Assembly (NCBI RefSeq): GCF_020564625.1
Contig: NZ_JAJBZT010000002.1
Span: 1 to 64,000, forward strand
Length of the DNA stretch: 64,000 nt
Direction: 5' to 3'
Origin: Leeia speluncae
GTDB lineage: Bacteria; Pseudomonadota; Gammaproteobacteria; Burkholderiales; Leeiaceae
Positions 1-9,865 of the stretch are shown piece by piece. Each line of letters begins with the position of its first letter. The first letter of the stretch is position 1. The notes beneath the pieces were generated by a model, which saw nothing but the letters and a program-made list of their open reading frames with translations, did no database searches and had not been told where the DNA came from. A program made the position numbers and the translations under genes.

Positions 1-95
1 CATTTTTCTTTACAGACGCCAACACCAAAACACATCAACCCGTTGATTCAAAAAGAAAATATCACAGAAATATTTTTATAAGTTTTTTTAGCCAG

Positions 96-2636
96 CTAAG
101 CAAGATCTAACATTTCTACCAGTTTCTCTTGGAACATCTCAATTTTAAATGGTTTTGGTAGTAGATTTGCCCCCATAGGGAGATCGAATCGCTCTTTTAG
201 CATCTCAGAAGGCAGGCCTGACATCAGCAATACAGGAAGATCCGGTTGCAGCTTATTGAGCGCAAGCAACAACTGCACCCCCGACCCCCCTGCATACAGA
301 TCTACATCTGATAATACAAAATCAAAAGCATGGATCTCTGCACTCGACAACGCGGAATCGACACTACTTACTGGTACCACCTGAAACCCATGATGTCGCA
401 ACACATCAGTGAGCGCATCCCGCACATCCTCTTCATCTTCTACCAATAATAGGTTAAGCCCTTCTGGAATTGGCGCAATGTATAAGTCATCTTGAGCGGA
501 TTCAACAAACACCTTCTCAGCCAGTGGAAAATACAAAGTAAATGTTGTCCCACTATTCATAACAGATGAAAGCTGAATATCACCGCCAGATTGCTTTACA
601 AAACCATAGATAATAGACAAGCCTAAGCCGCTTCCAGACCCTGTCTTTGTTGTGAAAAAAGGCTCAAACACTCTTTCTCTGATATGTTCTGGGATACCAG
701 TACCTGAATCGGTAATGGACAAAGAAACCATTTTGCTGGCTGCATCCACCATTGTGGCAATCTTGATTTGCCCCTGTCGTTGCATTGCATCTCTAGCATT
801 CAGCACCAGATTGAGAATAGCATTCTCCAACTGAGCCCTATCTAACCATGCAAACGGCTCAACCTCGCTCAGCACTAGCTCCACCCCAACCCCAGAGCCA
901 ATACTGTATTCCACCAAGTCAGTTAACCCGACCACAACAAGATTTAAATCTAACAACTCGGGTTTAAGCGATTGCTTACGAGCAAACGCCAATAACCGCT
1001 GCGTTAACTGACCACCTCTTTCTGATGCTTGGCGCGCCCGTCTCAAATATTTTGTCGCTTCATCAGACAAGTCTGGCTGAACCTCTAATAAATATAGGTT
1101 GCCCAAAATAGCCGCCAATAAATTATTAAAGTCGTGCGCCACACCGCCGGTCAACTGTCCCAATACCTCCATCTTTTGAGATTGCCTTAATTGTGCCTCG
1201 ACGGCTCGTCGCTCAGACAGATCACTATAAAGCGTCACGAAGCCACCACCGGGCATGGGGTTACTGCGAAATTCGACCACCTTTCCATTTGGAAAGGTAA
1301 ATTCAAAGCGCTGCTCAGAGTGCTGGCGCAAATCATTTAGCGCCTGCCACGAAGGCAAAGGAGTTGAAACATCAACAACTGGCAGCCATGCTTGAATTTG
1401 GTGTAACGGGGTTCCTACCGCTAACTGGCCAGGCGCAAACTCTAGCAGAGTCACATAGCGCTGATTCCACGCTAACAAATTCCCATGTCGATCAAAAACG
1501 GATAAGCCATCGTTAATATTTTCAAATACTGTTTCTAATAGTTTTCGTTGCTCGGTTAAATCATTCGCCATTCGCCTGATTGCAAGTGCATTTTCACGGA
1601 ATACTTGAAAAGCGCGAGCCAACTCACCCAACTCATCTTTTCTAGTTAGTGCAGGGACAGTCTGCTCCGTATCCCCCTTTGCCAATTTGCTCATGACTTT
1701 TGTAATACCGGATAAGCTTTTCACCAACCTATTCACCGCACCAGCACCCGAAATAGCAAATAGAATAGATAAACCGGTTAAAACTGCAATCCCGACCAAT
1801 CCAGACTGCACCGCATGCTTTACAGACCATGTACGGTTTTCAACCGATTTACTTGCCTCTCCCACATAAACATCCACCTCTTGCCCCAGTCTTGCTGCCT
1901 CTGCCCTAGTCAATGAAAGCAAAAAAGCTTTTTGATCTAATAAAGCAAATTGCTTTTTACGAATAGAGAAGATGCTTGTATCTGACACGGCCAATGCGAT
2001 TAATTGCGGAAAACCTTCCTGTAACAAACTAGAACTTATGTTTTGCTGAACATCTTTCTCTAGCACTGAGAGGGTATCTATATCAGACACGCTACTTGCA
2101 ATTAGCAATTGCCTTGCCAATTGAACAGCAGCAGATGGCGCCGACTGAAATTCATCTAATTGCTGCAAACGGTCCAACTGATAAAGCTGCTCGCGCAAAT
2201 CTTCCCGAAGAAAAAGATCTTGCCTTGTCGCTGAAATTAAAGCCTCTATTGATTTTTCTAAACGCGAGAGCGACTCAACTAACTGCTGTCGCTCCACCCC
2301 CTTTCGAGATAATCCGCGAGACAAGCGACTTGCCTCATAAAGCCTGGACCGGAGTGCATCGGCTTCTGTCTGCAACTGAAAGGGCAATGTTGTTTCTGCT
2401 ACATATGGCGCCATAGCAGCCAAGGAAGAGGTTTTTTGCGCCATTTCTAAGGCGCGAGATATATCTGGCAATACATCAGACTGAAAACCATCTAATGCAT
2501 CTTGTGTGTTTTTCATGCCCTGCCAACCCACCAAGGCAAGCGACATAGAAGATAGAAACATGACCAAAAAAGCCAGCAGCAACCGCACCCGAACTGTTTC
2601 AGGCTTCAATCCTACAAGCCATTTTCTAATTTTCAT
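96..2636 (-). CDS. Hybrid sensor histidine kinase (HAMP-PAS-HisKA-HATPase-REC)
   Basis: Inner-membrane hybrid histidine kinase of about 846 residues. In order: TM1 at about 17-38, a mostly helical periplasmic region to about 272, TM2 at about 277-297, HAMP to about 350, and PAS at about 365-475. The dimerisation helix carries the phospho-accepting His501 (GGVAHDFNN). The HATPase domain has an N-box (NLVLNARDAM) and a GLGLSI G2 box. A C-terminal receiver has the acceptor Asp777 and Lys828. There is no Hpt domain. The periplasmic region resembles the helical TorS type, which is an inference. I chose the ATG at 2636 because AAGGTGAT lies 7 nt upstream; GTG 2648 and ATG 2645 are in frame but overlap that site. 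It lies just downstream of an OmpR-type regulator gene, probably its partner. The ligand is unknown. Confidence 0.9.
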   Translation of the reverse strand: MKIRKWLVGLKPETVRVRLLLAFLVMFLSSMSLALVGWQGMKNTQDALDGFQSDVLPDISRALEMAQKTSSLAAMAPYVAETTLPFQLQTEADALRSRLYEASRLSRGLSRKGVERQQLVESLSRLEKSIEALISATRQDLFLREDLREQLYQLDRLQQLDEFQSAPSAAVQLARQLLIASSVSDIDTLSVLEKDVQQNISSSLLQEGFPQLIALAVSDTSIFSIRKKQFALLDQKAFLLSLTRAEAARLGQEVDVYVGEASKSVENRTWSVKHAVQSGLVGIAVLTGLSILFAISGAGAVNRLVKSLSGITKVMSKLAKGDTEQTVPALTRKDELGELARAFQVFRENALAIRRMANDLTEQRKLLETVFENINDGLSVFDRHGNLLAWNQRYVTLLEFAPGQLAVGTPLHQIQAWLPVVDVSTPLPSWQALNDLRQHSEQRFEFTFPNGKVVEFRSNPMPGGGFVTLYSDLSERRAVEAQLRQSQKMEVLGQLTGGVAHDFNNLLAAILGNLYLLEVQPDLSDEATKYLRRARQASERGGQLTQRLLAFARKQSLKPELLDLNLVVVGLTDLVEYSIGSGVGVELVLSEVEPFAWLDRAQLENAILNLVLNARDAMQRQGQIKIATMVDAASKMVSLSITDSGTGIPEHIRERVFEPFFTTKTGSGSGLGLSIIYGFVKQSGGDIQLSSVMNSGTTFTLYFPLAEKVFVESAQDDLYIAPIPEGLNLLLVEDEEDVRDALTDVLRHHGFQVVPVSSVDSALSSAEIHAFDFVLSDVDLYAGGSGVQLLLALNKLQPDLPVLLMSGLPSEMLKERFDLPMGANLLPKPFKIEMFQEKLVEMLDLA

Positions 2637-2671
2637 TTCAGGCATCACCTTTTTTAACGGATGAAGAGCAA

Positions 2672-3388
2672 CTAAGCGTGTTTTACATCCGCAGCAAACA
2701 AGTAGCCAATCCCACGCTCCGTCTTGATAAAAGAAGGCTGTCTTGAATTTGGCTCGATTTTTTTCCTGAGTCGGGTGATCAACACATCTATCGTCCTATC
2801 AAATACCTCGGTATCACCACTGCGAGTGTGCGCCAGCAATGCATCACGACTTAAAACACGCCGAGGGTTTTTTACAAATGCCTCTAGCAGCGCAAATTCA
2901 CCCGGAGTGAGCGCACATGACTGCATATTTGCATCAAACAGTTCACGACTAGTTAAATTCACCGTCCAACTGGAAAATGTATAACATTCCGCCCCGTCAA
3001 TACCTGCAAGCACAGGCGCCTGAACGCGTTCCATTCTCCGCAATAAAGCACGAACCCTTGCCAACAACTCTCTTGGATTAAATGGCTTCATAACAAAGTC
3101 GTCGGCCACCAATTCCAAGCCAAGTATACGATCTGTCTCGTCACCTTTTCCGGTAAGAATCACAATTGGCGCACTAGAAAGCTGCCGCACAGCTCGGGCG
3201 ACAGTTAAGCCATCTTCCCCTTTGAGCTTCAAATCCATCAACACTAAATCAATAGGCGTCTTAGTCACTTCCTGCATAGCGGATTTACCGTTATCCACCG
3301 CTACAGCCTCAAACCCTGCAGATGACAAAAGGTCTTGCAGCATTTCCAACATATCTATTTCATCATCAACAATTAAAATTCGCTGCAT
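2672..3388 (-). CDS. OmpR/PhoB-family response regulator
   Basis: Two-component transcription regulator of about 238 residues. The N-terminal receiver has the acidic pair Asp8-Asp9 (VDDE), the phospho-acceptor Asp52 (VLMDLKL), and the conserved Thr (ILTGKG) and Lys (MKPF). A C-terminal winged-helix domain ends in the typical recognition helix and wing (TIDVLITRLRKKIE, ERGIGYLF). The ATG at 3388 is preferred because AAGAGG precedes it at a normal distance; a GTG at 3415 would add nine residues. The hybrid kinase gene follows after a short gap on the same strand, so the two probably form one operon. The architecture is TorR/OmpR-like, but no target genes are evident in the window. Confidence 0.93.
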   Translation of the reverse strand: MQRILIVDDEIDMLEMLQDLLSSAGFEAVAVDNGKSAMQEVTKTPIDLVLMDLKLKGEDGLTVARAVRQLSSAPIVILTGKGDETDRILGLELVADDFVMKPFNPRELLARVRALLRRMERVQAPVLAGIDGAECYTFSSWTVNLTSRELFDANMQSCALTPGEFALLEAFVKNPRRVLSRDALLAHTRSGDTEVFDRTIDVLITRLRKKIEPNSRQPSFIKTERGIGYLFAADVKHA

Positions 3389-3523
3389 TTGGACGAACCT
3401 CTTCTTTTGGTGCACTCAATCAATATGAAACGCTGGCATTCTAGTAATTCAATATTCTCTAACATTCGAATACATACTTTGTTTCAATTGTTTCAATTTA
3501 AACTATATAAAACCATATAAAAA

Positions 3524-3558
3524 AATAAACCCCATGACGACAAATCATGGGGTTTATT
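3524..3558 (-). terminator. Intrinsic terminator after the dynamin-like gene
   Basis: A 14-bp perfect stem (AATAAACCCCATGA with its complement) and a 7-nt loop. On the minus strand it is followed by a run of T. It lies between the stop of the dynamin-like gene and the response regulator gene, so it should end the former transcript. About 135 nt remain for a separate regulator promoter. Confidence 0.8.
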
Positions 3559-3590
3559 GTTCAACCAAAAGTTTAGTAACTTACGCCAGC

Positions 3591-5555
3591 CTATGCCGCC
3601 TGACCAATTAAGCTAGATGCATCCACATTCAAAATGCGGTAAACCTCTTTTAACACCTTATCAAGATTCGCTTGCTGATCAGAAATCGCTTGTGCAACAG
3701 TTTCTAGTTCAATGACACGCTCTTCTAACGTATCCGTCGCCTTATGAATCCGCTTCACGTTTTCTAAACGACGACGCAATTGCAACTGATGTTCACGGAC
3801 TTGCGTTTCCATTGGTGCCATAATGGCTTTCAGCCACGCCTCTACATCTCTATTCGCAACATCAAAAACATAGACGACATTGTTTGCAATGGTTTCGAAG
3901 AATTTGTGCGTTAGCGTTTCTTGCCTAGTGGTAAGCATCGTACCAAAACCAGAGAAGTGCGCTCTATAGACTTTCTCCAAGCGATTAATCTCTTTATGGT
4001 ATTTCAACGTAGAGAATGGAGATGGCGTCACTTTCGCCAATCCATGCTCTTGGCTAAATTTTTGATACATTCCACCCATCATCGCTTGAATTTCTGTTAC
4101 CTGCCCCGCCGCTTGCGTGAGACGATCATTCACCGTTCTAAAGAAACCGTTCATCGCAGACGACAAGCCTGCAGACAACATACTCTTTTGCATAGACTCG
4201 CGAACAGATTGAATCTCCGCCTTCAAAGCATCCTTACCCAAGAAGCCAAATAAAATATTGGTTTGCTGAGAGAATACGCTACGCAATGCTTGAAACTGAG
4301 CAAGACCCTTCTCAAACCGCTGTTTTTCTTCAGCGATTTTGTCTAGCATGCTAACAATCGTGTCTCTATTTTTGCCTTTGAGCGCGCGCAACTCATCTAA
4401 CTGCTCTTGAATACCCGCATTTCTAGCCTGAAGAATACTGCGAACATCACTCACCATGACTTCAATTTCATTTTGAGTAGCATCGCGAACAATATCTTGC
4501 TTCGCAGGAATTAATCCTTCAGCAATAGCAGCTTCCAGTGCTGGCATTCTACTTTTCGCCAACAAGCCAGCATCGCCTTGAATTTTTGCAACCAAGCCTT
4601 TTTGTGCAGAGACAGGAAACACTTGCGTTGATTTCAGACCTAGCAGTTCTGCACTTTCCACCACCTGTTTGGAAATTTCTGCATCAATCTCGGCTTCTGT
4701 TTTCAGCGGATCCCACAATCCATCAATCTTATTTAATACAACAACACGACCACCAGAACGGCCATGACCTGCGATGTATTCCCGCCAAATATCCAGGTCA
4801 GAACGAGTCACCCCTGTATCCGCACCTAAGATAAATACAATCGCATGTGCAGAAGGCAACATTGAAAGGGTCAACTCAGGCTCGGCACCAATTGCATTTA
4901 GTCCGGGCGTATCAAGAATGACCAATCCTTGTTGCAATAATGGATGAGGGAAGTTGATGATTGCGTGTCGCCAGCAAGGAATATCTACCGTTCCGTCTGC
5001 GTGAACGGTTACTAACGAATCTTGGTCATCTTCGTTAAAAAGTCCGTACCGCTTGGCAACCTCTGTTGGCACACGTTTGGTCTCACCAACTCTCTGAAAG
5101 GCAGACATCATTGCATCAGCAGAATCAAGATCCAGTGGAATGGTCATCCACTCGTCTGCGTAGCGTTTATATTCGGCAGTTGTAGTCGAACTATCTCTGG
5201 TTTCAATTGGTAATAGTTGAATAGAAATAGGGCGAAGCGAGTCATACATTAACTCGGTTGGACACATCGTAGTGCGTCCAGCAGAGGAAGGCAGAATTCT
5301 CTGACCGTAACCCGCAAAAAAGATTGAGTTAATGAGCTCTGACTTGCCACGTGAAAATTCAGCAACGAAAGCAATATTTAATTTATCGTCCCTCAGGCGC
5401 TCAACAAGCTGCTGGCTACGGAGCATTAACTGAGCATCATTTAGATCGTGCTCGGTTAACCATTTCTGCAATTGATTCACTGAACGAACAATTTGCTCAC
5501 GCCAGTTGTGGTATGCACTTAAATCAGCTGACAACGCATCTTGGCTCAATTTCAC
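3591..5555 (-). CDS. Dynamin-like GTPase
   Basis: Bacterial dynamin-family GTPase of 654 residues. Visible GTPase motifs are the P-loop around Gly70-Lys71-Ser72 (AEFSRGKSE), switch I Thr in GRTTMCPTE (about 93-101), G3 DTPG at 215-218 and G4 NKID at 275-278. The C-terminal half is long and helical, with heptad-like stretches at about 365-420 and 570-640, as expected for the stalk of a membrane-remodelling GTPase. The first P-loop glycine is replaced by Ala65. Such proteins act at the inner membrane in lipid binding, stress or phage tolerance in other bacteria; no role can be fixed here. It appears to be monocistronic, with a terminator after it, and it has no second dynamin partner beside it. 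Confidence 0.88.
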   Translation of the reverse strand: MKLSQDALSADLSAYHNWREQIVRSVNQLQKWLTEHDLNDAQLMLRSQQLVERLRDDKLNIAFVAEFSRGKSELINSIFFAGYGQRILPSSAGRTTMCPTELMYDSLRPISIQLLPIETRDSSTTTAEYKRYADEWMTIPLDLDSADAMMSAFQRVGETKRVPTEVAKRYGLFNEDDQDSLVTVHADGTVDIPCWRHAIINFPHPLLQQGLVILDTPGLNAIGAEPELTLSMLPSAHAIVFILGADTGVTRSDLDIWREYIAGHGRSGGRVVVLNKIDGLWDPLKTEAEIDAEISKQVVESAELLGLKSTQVFPVSAQKGLVAKIQGDAGLLAKSRMPALEAAIAEGLIPAKQDIVRDATQNEIEVMVSDVRSILQARNAGIQEQLDELRALKGKNRDTIVSMLDKIAEEKQRFEKGLAQFQALRSVFSQQTNILFGFLGKDALKAEIQSVRESMQKSMLSAGLSSAMNGFFRTVNDRLTQAAGQVTEIQAMMGGMYQKFSQEHGLAKVTPSPFSTLKYHKEINRLEKVYRAHFSGFGTMLTTRQETLTHKFFETIANNVVYVFDVANRDVEAWLKAIMAPMETQVREHQLQLRRRLENVKRIHKATDTLEERVIELETVAQAISDQQANLDKVLKEVYRILNVDASSLIGQAA

Positions 5556-5663
5556 TCTCCATTTCGCAACAGGTAAAGCCCTGCTGGACTAACTTCAACG
5601 AATAAGGATGTTGGCATACGTCAATCAGACTGTAAACACCAGCCATCCAAAAAAAACGTCCGT

Positions 5664-6500
5664 TCAGCGTAAAGACTGACAATTTGAACAAAAAAAGGTA
5701 CTTCTCTGACCGAGTCTAATTAGCTCAATCGGCTTACTGCAGACAACACACCCCTCACCTGCACGATCATATACTTTAAACACATGCTGAAAATAGCCAG
5801 TATCACCAGCTGAGTTCACATAATCTCGTAAAGTACTTCCCCCACTTTGAATTGCCAGCTGCAAAGTCTGTTTTATTTCACGCACAAGCAATTCGCAATC
5901 TTCAACAGATAGGGTATTAGCTGGTTGCTGAGGATGTATTTTCGATGAAAACAAAGATTCCGACGCGTAGATATTCCCAACCCCCACGACGACAGACTGA
6001 TCCATAATGGTCGTTTTGATTGGAGTGCGAAGCGTCCGCATTTTGTTGTACAAGTATTCTTTATTAAATGCATCCGTTAGCGGCTCGGGTCCCAATTTAG
6101 CAAGCAAGGGATGGATTGACCAGTGATCAGGTATCCACAACACCGCACCAAATCGACGAGGGTCGTGATATCGCAGAATGATTGACCGATTATCCTCTGG
6201 ATCCGTAAAAGAGATGTCTATGTGATCATGCTTTTTTAATTCAGTATCAATGGTCAAAACACGTAACGAGCCAGACATACCCAAGTGAATTAACAACCAA
6301 CCCTCACCAAAATCCAATAACAAGTACTTTGCTCGCCTCTCGACTTTTAGCAACCGCTTACCAATCAACAGAGAATCCAGACCAGGAGTAACTGGCCATC
6401 TCAACTTGGGTTGTCGAACAACTACCGCAGAAACAATTGCTCCCTCTACATGAGGAGCAATTCCCTTTTTTGTAGTCTCCACCTCTGGTAATTCAGGCAT
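5664..6500 (-). CDS. mutM: Formamidopyrimidine-DNA glycosylase
   Basis: Bifunctional DNA glycosylase/AP lyase that removes 8-oxoguanine and formamidopyrimidines. The 278-residue length is normal for the family. After Met removal the start gives the catalytic Pro and Glu (MPELPEVETT), which fixes the start codon. Lys58 in the RRAKYLLLDF segment matches the conserved phosphate-contacting lysine. The last 30 residues hold a CxxC...CxxC zinc finger with the QRSTFFC signature. It is divergent from the TPR/lolB operon, an arrangement familiar in betaproteobacteria. Confidence 0.97.
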   Translation of the reverse strand: MPELPEVETTKKGIAPHVEGAIVSAVVVRQPKLRWPVTPGLDSLLIGKRLLKVERRAKYLLLDFGEGWLLIHLGMSGSLRVLTIDTELKKHDHIDISFTDPEDNRSIILRYHDPRRFGAVLWIPDHWSIHPLLAKLGPEPLTDAFNKEYLYNKMRTLRTPIKTTIMDQSVVVGVGNIYASESLFSSKIHPQQPANTLSVEDCELLVREIKQTLQLAIQSGGSTLRDYVNSAGDTGYFQHVFKVYDRAGEGCVVCSKPIELIRLGQRSTFFCSNCQSLR

Positions 6501-6692
6501 ACAGATATCTTTTTATCTTTAACGAAACATGATATTAATTGTTATACATTTTCATCTGCAATCAGAAAAAGCCATTTCAGAACCTTTTCCCCTCAGCTAC
6601 ACTCTGAAGTAAATAGTGCTTAATGAAACTCAATGGCATTACCAGATAAAAATAGCGCCTAAGCAAAAAATTAATAAGAAAGGATTCTTGGA

Positions 6693-8378
6693 ATGAACCG
6701 CTGGATAGCCGCAATGTTGGGATGGTTATGTATTACCGGAGGAGCAATCGCCGCACCTCAAGGTTCAACAGAAAAAGAAAACCTTCTACAAGATCAAAAA
6801 TACTTACAATCCGTTTACCGCTATTTAATTGCAGAGGTAGCTAAACAGCGTGGTCAGCCAGGGCTATCTATCCCATTGTATGCGCAATTATTAAAGGACT
6901 ACCCTAACCCACTGATCGCAAGGCAAGGTGTAGAAGCCGCTATTCGCGCAGGTAGATACGGGAATGCACTTGAGTTCGTTTCTATATGGAATCATTTAGA
7001 CAAAGAAGACCCGATTGCACAAGACTGGTTAATCTCTCTTATATTTAAGAGCCCAAACCCGTTGCAGTACAGAGCTCAACTTGAAAATATATTAAAGGAC
7101 AATCCTGATAAAGCGGGTGCAATTTGGATTACGCTAGCCGCAAGAGCTTCGGAAGCCACCCAAAAAACAGTTAGCGCGACGATGCTAGATGAAATGGCAG
7201 ACGGCTACCCTAGCTTAGCAGAGGCATGGTGGGCGAAAGCCTATGCAGCAGAAGCAAGAGGAGATGACGAAAGCGTTATCACCCATTTAAAGCATGCTAT
7301 TCAGTTAAAGCCAGACTGGGAGCCTGCATTTATTCAGTATGCGCGACTATCCGCTAAGCAAGATATGAAGACAGGGATTACGCTTCTTGAAGGCTTTGTT
7401 AATAAATATCCAAATGCAACCGAGGCGAGATTGGCCTATGCAAGATTATTAGTCACCGATAGGCAATTTGCAAAAGCCAAAGGAGCCTTTGAAATTGCCC
7501 AACGCCAAAAACCAGATAATCCCGACATCTCCTACGCGATTGGTATTTTATCACTACAATCTGGTGATTTAGCCAAGGCCGAAGCCTCGCTTCAACAGTC
7601 TCTTGACCTAGATTATTCGGATCAAGATGCAGTTTACCTTCTGCTTGGAGAAATCGAAGAAAAGAAAAACCAACCTGAAAATGCGATTGCCTACTACCTT
7701 CAGGTAACAGGCAGTAGTTTCGCAGGCGCACAATTGCGCGTTGCAGACATTTTAGATGGCAAAAAAGAATACAACCGTGCAATTGACTTATTAGACAAGG
7801 CTATTGAACAACAACCCGCTATGCAAAAACAATTTAGCGATGCAAAGCTTATTTTACTAAAGCATGCTCACCGCCTAGACGATGCATACCAATTGGTTAG
7901 CCAACGAATCAGCACAGACAAAAAGAACCCTGATCTTTACTACGAAAGAGCCATGCTGGCCGATCAACTTGGCAACAGCAAGCAACTAGAAACCGATCTC
8001 AAAGAAGCGATCGCATTAGAGCCAAAACACGCCAGATCATTAAATGCGCTAGGTTATACGATGGCTGACCAGTTAGGAAAAGCGGAAGAAGGACTTCCTC
8101 TCATTGAGCAAGCGTTAGCACTTGAGCCTGACAACCCAGCTTATATTGACAGCCTAGGGTGGGCGCAATACCGGCTAGGACGCCTTACTGAGGCAGAAAC
8201 CAATTTACGTAAAGCCTACGAAATGGAAGACGATGCAGAAATTGCAGCGCACTACGGTGAGGTGCTATGGGTAAATGGCAAAAAAGAGGATGCAAGAAAA
8301 ATATGGAATGCATCCCAACAAAAATCGCCCGATCGCACTGAAGTCGCAGAAACCATTAAAAGATTGAACGCAAATTAA
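6693..8378 (+). CDS. Exported tetratricopeptide-repeat protein
   Basis: Protein of 561 residues with a Sec signal peptide (about 1-20, ending AIA-AP) followed by a chain of TPR units. Clear repeats include LAEAWWAKAYAAEARGDDE, PDISYAIGILSLQSGDLAKAEA and the NPAYIDSLGWAQYRLGRLTEAE motif near the C-terminus. It is probably a periplasmic or outer-membrane-associated scaffold; no enzyme motif is visible. The stop codon overlaps the lolB start as TAATG, so the two are translationally coupled, which suggests a role linked to envelope or lipoprotein assembly. A good Shine-Dalgarno (AAGGA) precedes the ATG. Confidence 0.9.
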   Translation: MNRWIAAMLGWLCITGGAIAAPQGSTEKENLLQDQKYLQSVYRYLIAEVAKQRGQPGLSIPLYAQLLKDYPNPLIARQGVEAAIRAGRYGNALEFVSIWNHLDKEDPIAQDWLISLIFKSPNPLQYRAQLENILKDNPDKAGAIWITLAARASEATQKTVSATMLDEMADGYPSLAEAWWAKAYAAEARGDDESVITHLKHAIQLKPDWEPAFIQYARLSAKQDMKTGITLLEGFVNKYPNATEARLAYARLLVTDRQFAKAKGAFEIAQRQKPDNPDISYAIGILSLQSGDLAKAEASLQQSLDLDYSDQDAVYLLLGEIEEKKNQPENAIAYYLQVTGSSFAGAQLRVADILDGKKEYNRAIDLLDKAIEQQPAMQKQFSDAKLILLKHAHRLDDAYQLVSQRISTDKKNPDLYYERAMLADQLGNSKQLETDLKEAIALEPKHARSLNALGYTMADQLGKAEEGLPLIEQALALEPDNPAYIDSLGWAQYRLGRLTEAETNLRKAYEMEDDAEIAAHYGEVLWVNGKKEDARKIWNASQQKSPDRTEVAETIKRLNAN

Positions 8379-8989
8379 TGCCACTCATACCAAATTTTCA
8401 TTTGTATTTCCGTGCTTTCAGCATTGTGTTTTTGACAGTTTTTTTAGCCGCCTGCAGCAGTGTTAGCACCAAAGATGAACCAGACACTGGTGAGATGGTA
8501 TTTGAAACCAACGGACGCCTTGGCATCAAACATGATGACCAATCCGATCAAGTACAGGTGTACTGGAAGCATGGTAGCAAAGGCGACTGGGTTAGATTAG
8601 AAGGACCTTTAGGACAAACGGTAGCCACGCTGGCAAATACGCCTTCAAATACGATCTTGGTTACTAGTGATAAAACATGGGAAGCGAAAGACCCAGAATC
8701 TTTAACTGAGGAAGTTCTAGGCTGGCAACTACCATTAACAGGCTTGCGTAATTGGATACTTGGCAGACCTGATGATGTTAGCCGCTCAGGCGCATTTCAG
8801 TTTTCTAGCATCGATGGCGTTAGCACGCTTGAACAAGCAGGATGGACCATCAGGTATTTATCGATAGACAGCGCAAACAATTTGCCCAAAAAAATAAATT
8901 TATCAAGAGAATCACTTCAAATTAGAATTGTGATTGACGAATGGGCGACCGGCCCAGCCTTTAAAGCAATACCCAATCAAGACAAGTAA
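8378..8989 (+). CDS. lolB: Outer-membrane lipoprotein insertion protein LolB
   Basis: LolB accepts lipoproteins from the periplasmic carrier LolA and inserts them into the outer membrane. The 203-residue protein begins with a lipoprotein signal peptide whose lipobox LAAC places the lipidated Cys at residue 26. The mature part shows the LolB pattern: FETNGRLGIKHDD, then DWVRLEGPLGQTVATL, then VLGWQLPLTGLRNWILGRP. Its start overlaps the upstream TPR stop by one base, and ispE follows 14 nt downstream. The lolB-ispE-prs-rplY-pth order is conserved in many proteobacteria and supports the call. Confidence 0.94.
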   Translation: MPLIPNFHLYFRAFSIVFLTVFLAACSSVSTKDEPDTGEMVFETNGRLGIKHDDQSDQVQVYWKHGSKGDWVRLEGPLGQTVATLANTPSNTILVTSDKTWEAKDPESLTEEVLGWQLPLTGLRNWILGRPDDVSRSGAFQFSSIDGVSTLEQAGWTIRYLSIDSANNLPKKINLSRESLQIRIVIDEWATGPAFKAIPNQDK

Positions 8990-9003
8990 GCCAAGATCAA
9001 ATA

Positions 9004-9852
9004 ATGCATCATATATTTCCGTCCCCAGCCAAAATCAACCTCTTTCTTCATGTCACGGGAAGAAGAGATGATGGCTATCACCTACTTCAAACCGCATTTA
9101 CCTTCATTGACTTAATAGATGAAGTAAAAATTAATGTTCGTGAAGATGGGCAACTATTAAGCAGCCAACCCTTAGACGGTATCCCATTTGAAAATGATCT
9201 TTGCTACAAAGCTGCGTTACTGTTAAAAACATATACAGGGAGCACATTAGGGGCAGACATAGCGGTTAATAAGAACATCCCGATGGGAGGCGGACTTGGC
9301 GGGGGGAGTTCTAACGCAGCAACGGTGCTTATTGCCTTAAATCTGTTATGGAATACGAATCTAGATAATGAAACCTTACAGCGATTAGGCTTACAACTCG
9401 GCGCAGATGTCCCTATATTCATCTTTGGACATTCCGCTTTTGCAGAAGGCATTGGTGAAAAACTTCAAAAAATTGAGGTGCCTGAAAAATACTATCTATT
9501 AGCAATGCCGCAAGTGAATGTACCTACAGTTGAAATTTTTAAAGACCCCCTATTGACAAGAGACACTCCTACCATCATAATGCCGGACTTCCGTGAATGC
9601 ACGCAGCAATCACTTAAAAACGACTTACAACCAATAGCTTGTAAGCAGTTTAAAGAAGTTGCTGAAGCAGTCGAGTTACTAAGCCAATTTGGCAAAGCAA
9701 TCATGACAGGTTCCGGAGCGTGTGTGTTTGTTGAGTTCGACGACCAGCAAACGGCAGAATCAGCAAAAAAAATTCTGCCAAAACACTTGCCAAGCAAAGT
9801 AGTTCGTGGTTATAATTCGCACCCTCTACACAGCATGGCTAAGACAGCATAA
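9004..9852 (+). CDS. ispE: 4-diphosphocytidyl-2-C-methyl-D-erythritol kinase
   Basis: GHMP-superfamily kinase that phosphorylates CDP-methylerythritol in the non-mevalonate isoprenoid pathway. The 282-residue length is normal. The N-terminal PSPAKINLFLHVTGRRDDGYH motif carries the conserved Lys, the glycine-rich ATP loop is at about 95-107 (MGGGLGGGSSNAA), and the C-terminal MTGSGACVF motif is present. It is third in the TPR-lolB-ispE operon. A tRNA-Gln gene starts 13 nt after its stop, so the tRNA may be processed from the same transcript. Confidence 0.96.
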   Translation: MHHIFPSPAKINLFLHVTGRRDDGYHLLQTAFTFIDLIDEVKINVREDGQLLSSQPLDGIPFENDLCYKAALLLKTYTGSTLGADIAVNKNIPMGGGLGGGSSNAATVLIALNLLWNTNLDNETLQRLGLQLGADVPIFIFGHSAFAEGIGEKLQKIEVPEKYYLLAMPQVNVPTVEIFKDPLLTRDTPTIIMPDFRECTQQSLKNDLQPIACKQFKEVAEAVELLSQFGKAIMTGSGACVFVEFDDQQTAESAKKILPKHLPSKVVRGYNSHPLHSMAKTA

Positions 9853-9865
9853 ATGCTAAAACAAC

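Noticed and set aside
2096-2416. 106-residue plus-strand frame inside the kinase gene
   Set aside because: Antisense to the periplasmic sensor region with no ribosome site or recognisable domain.
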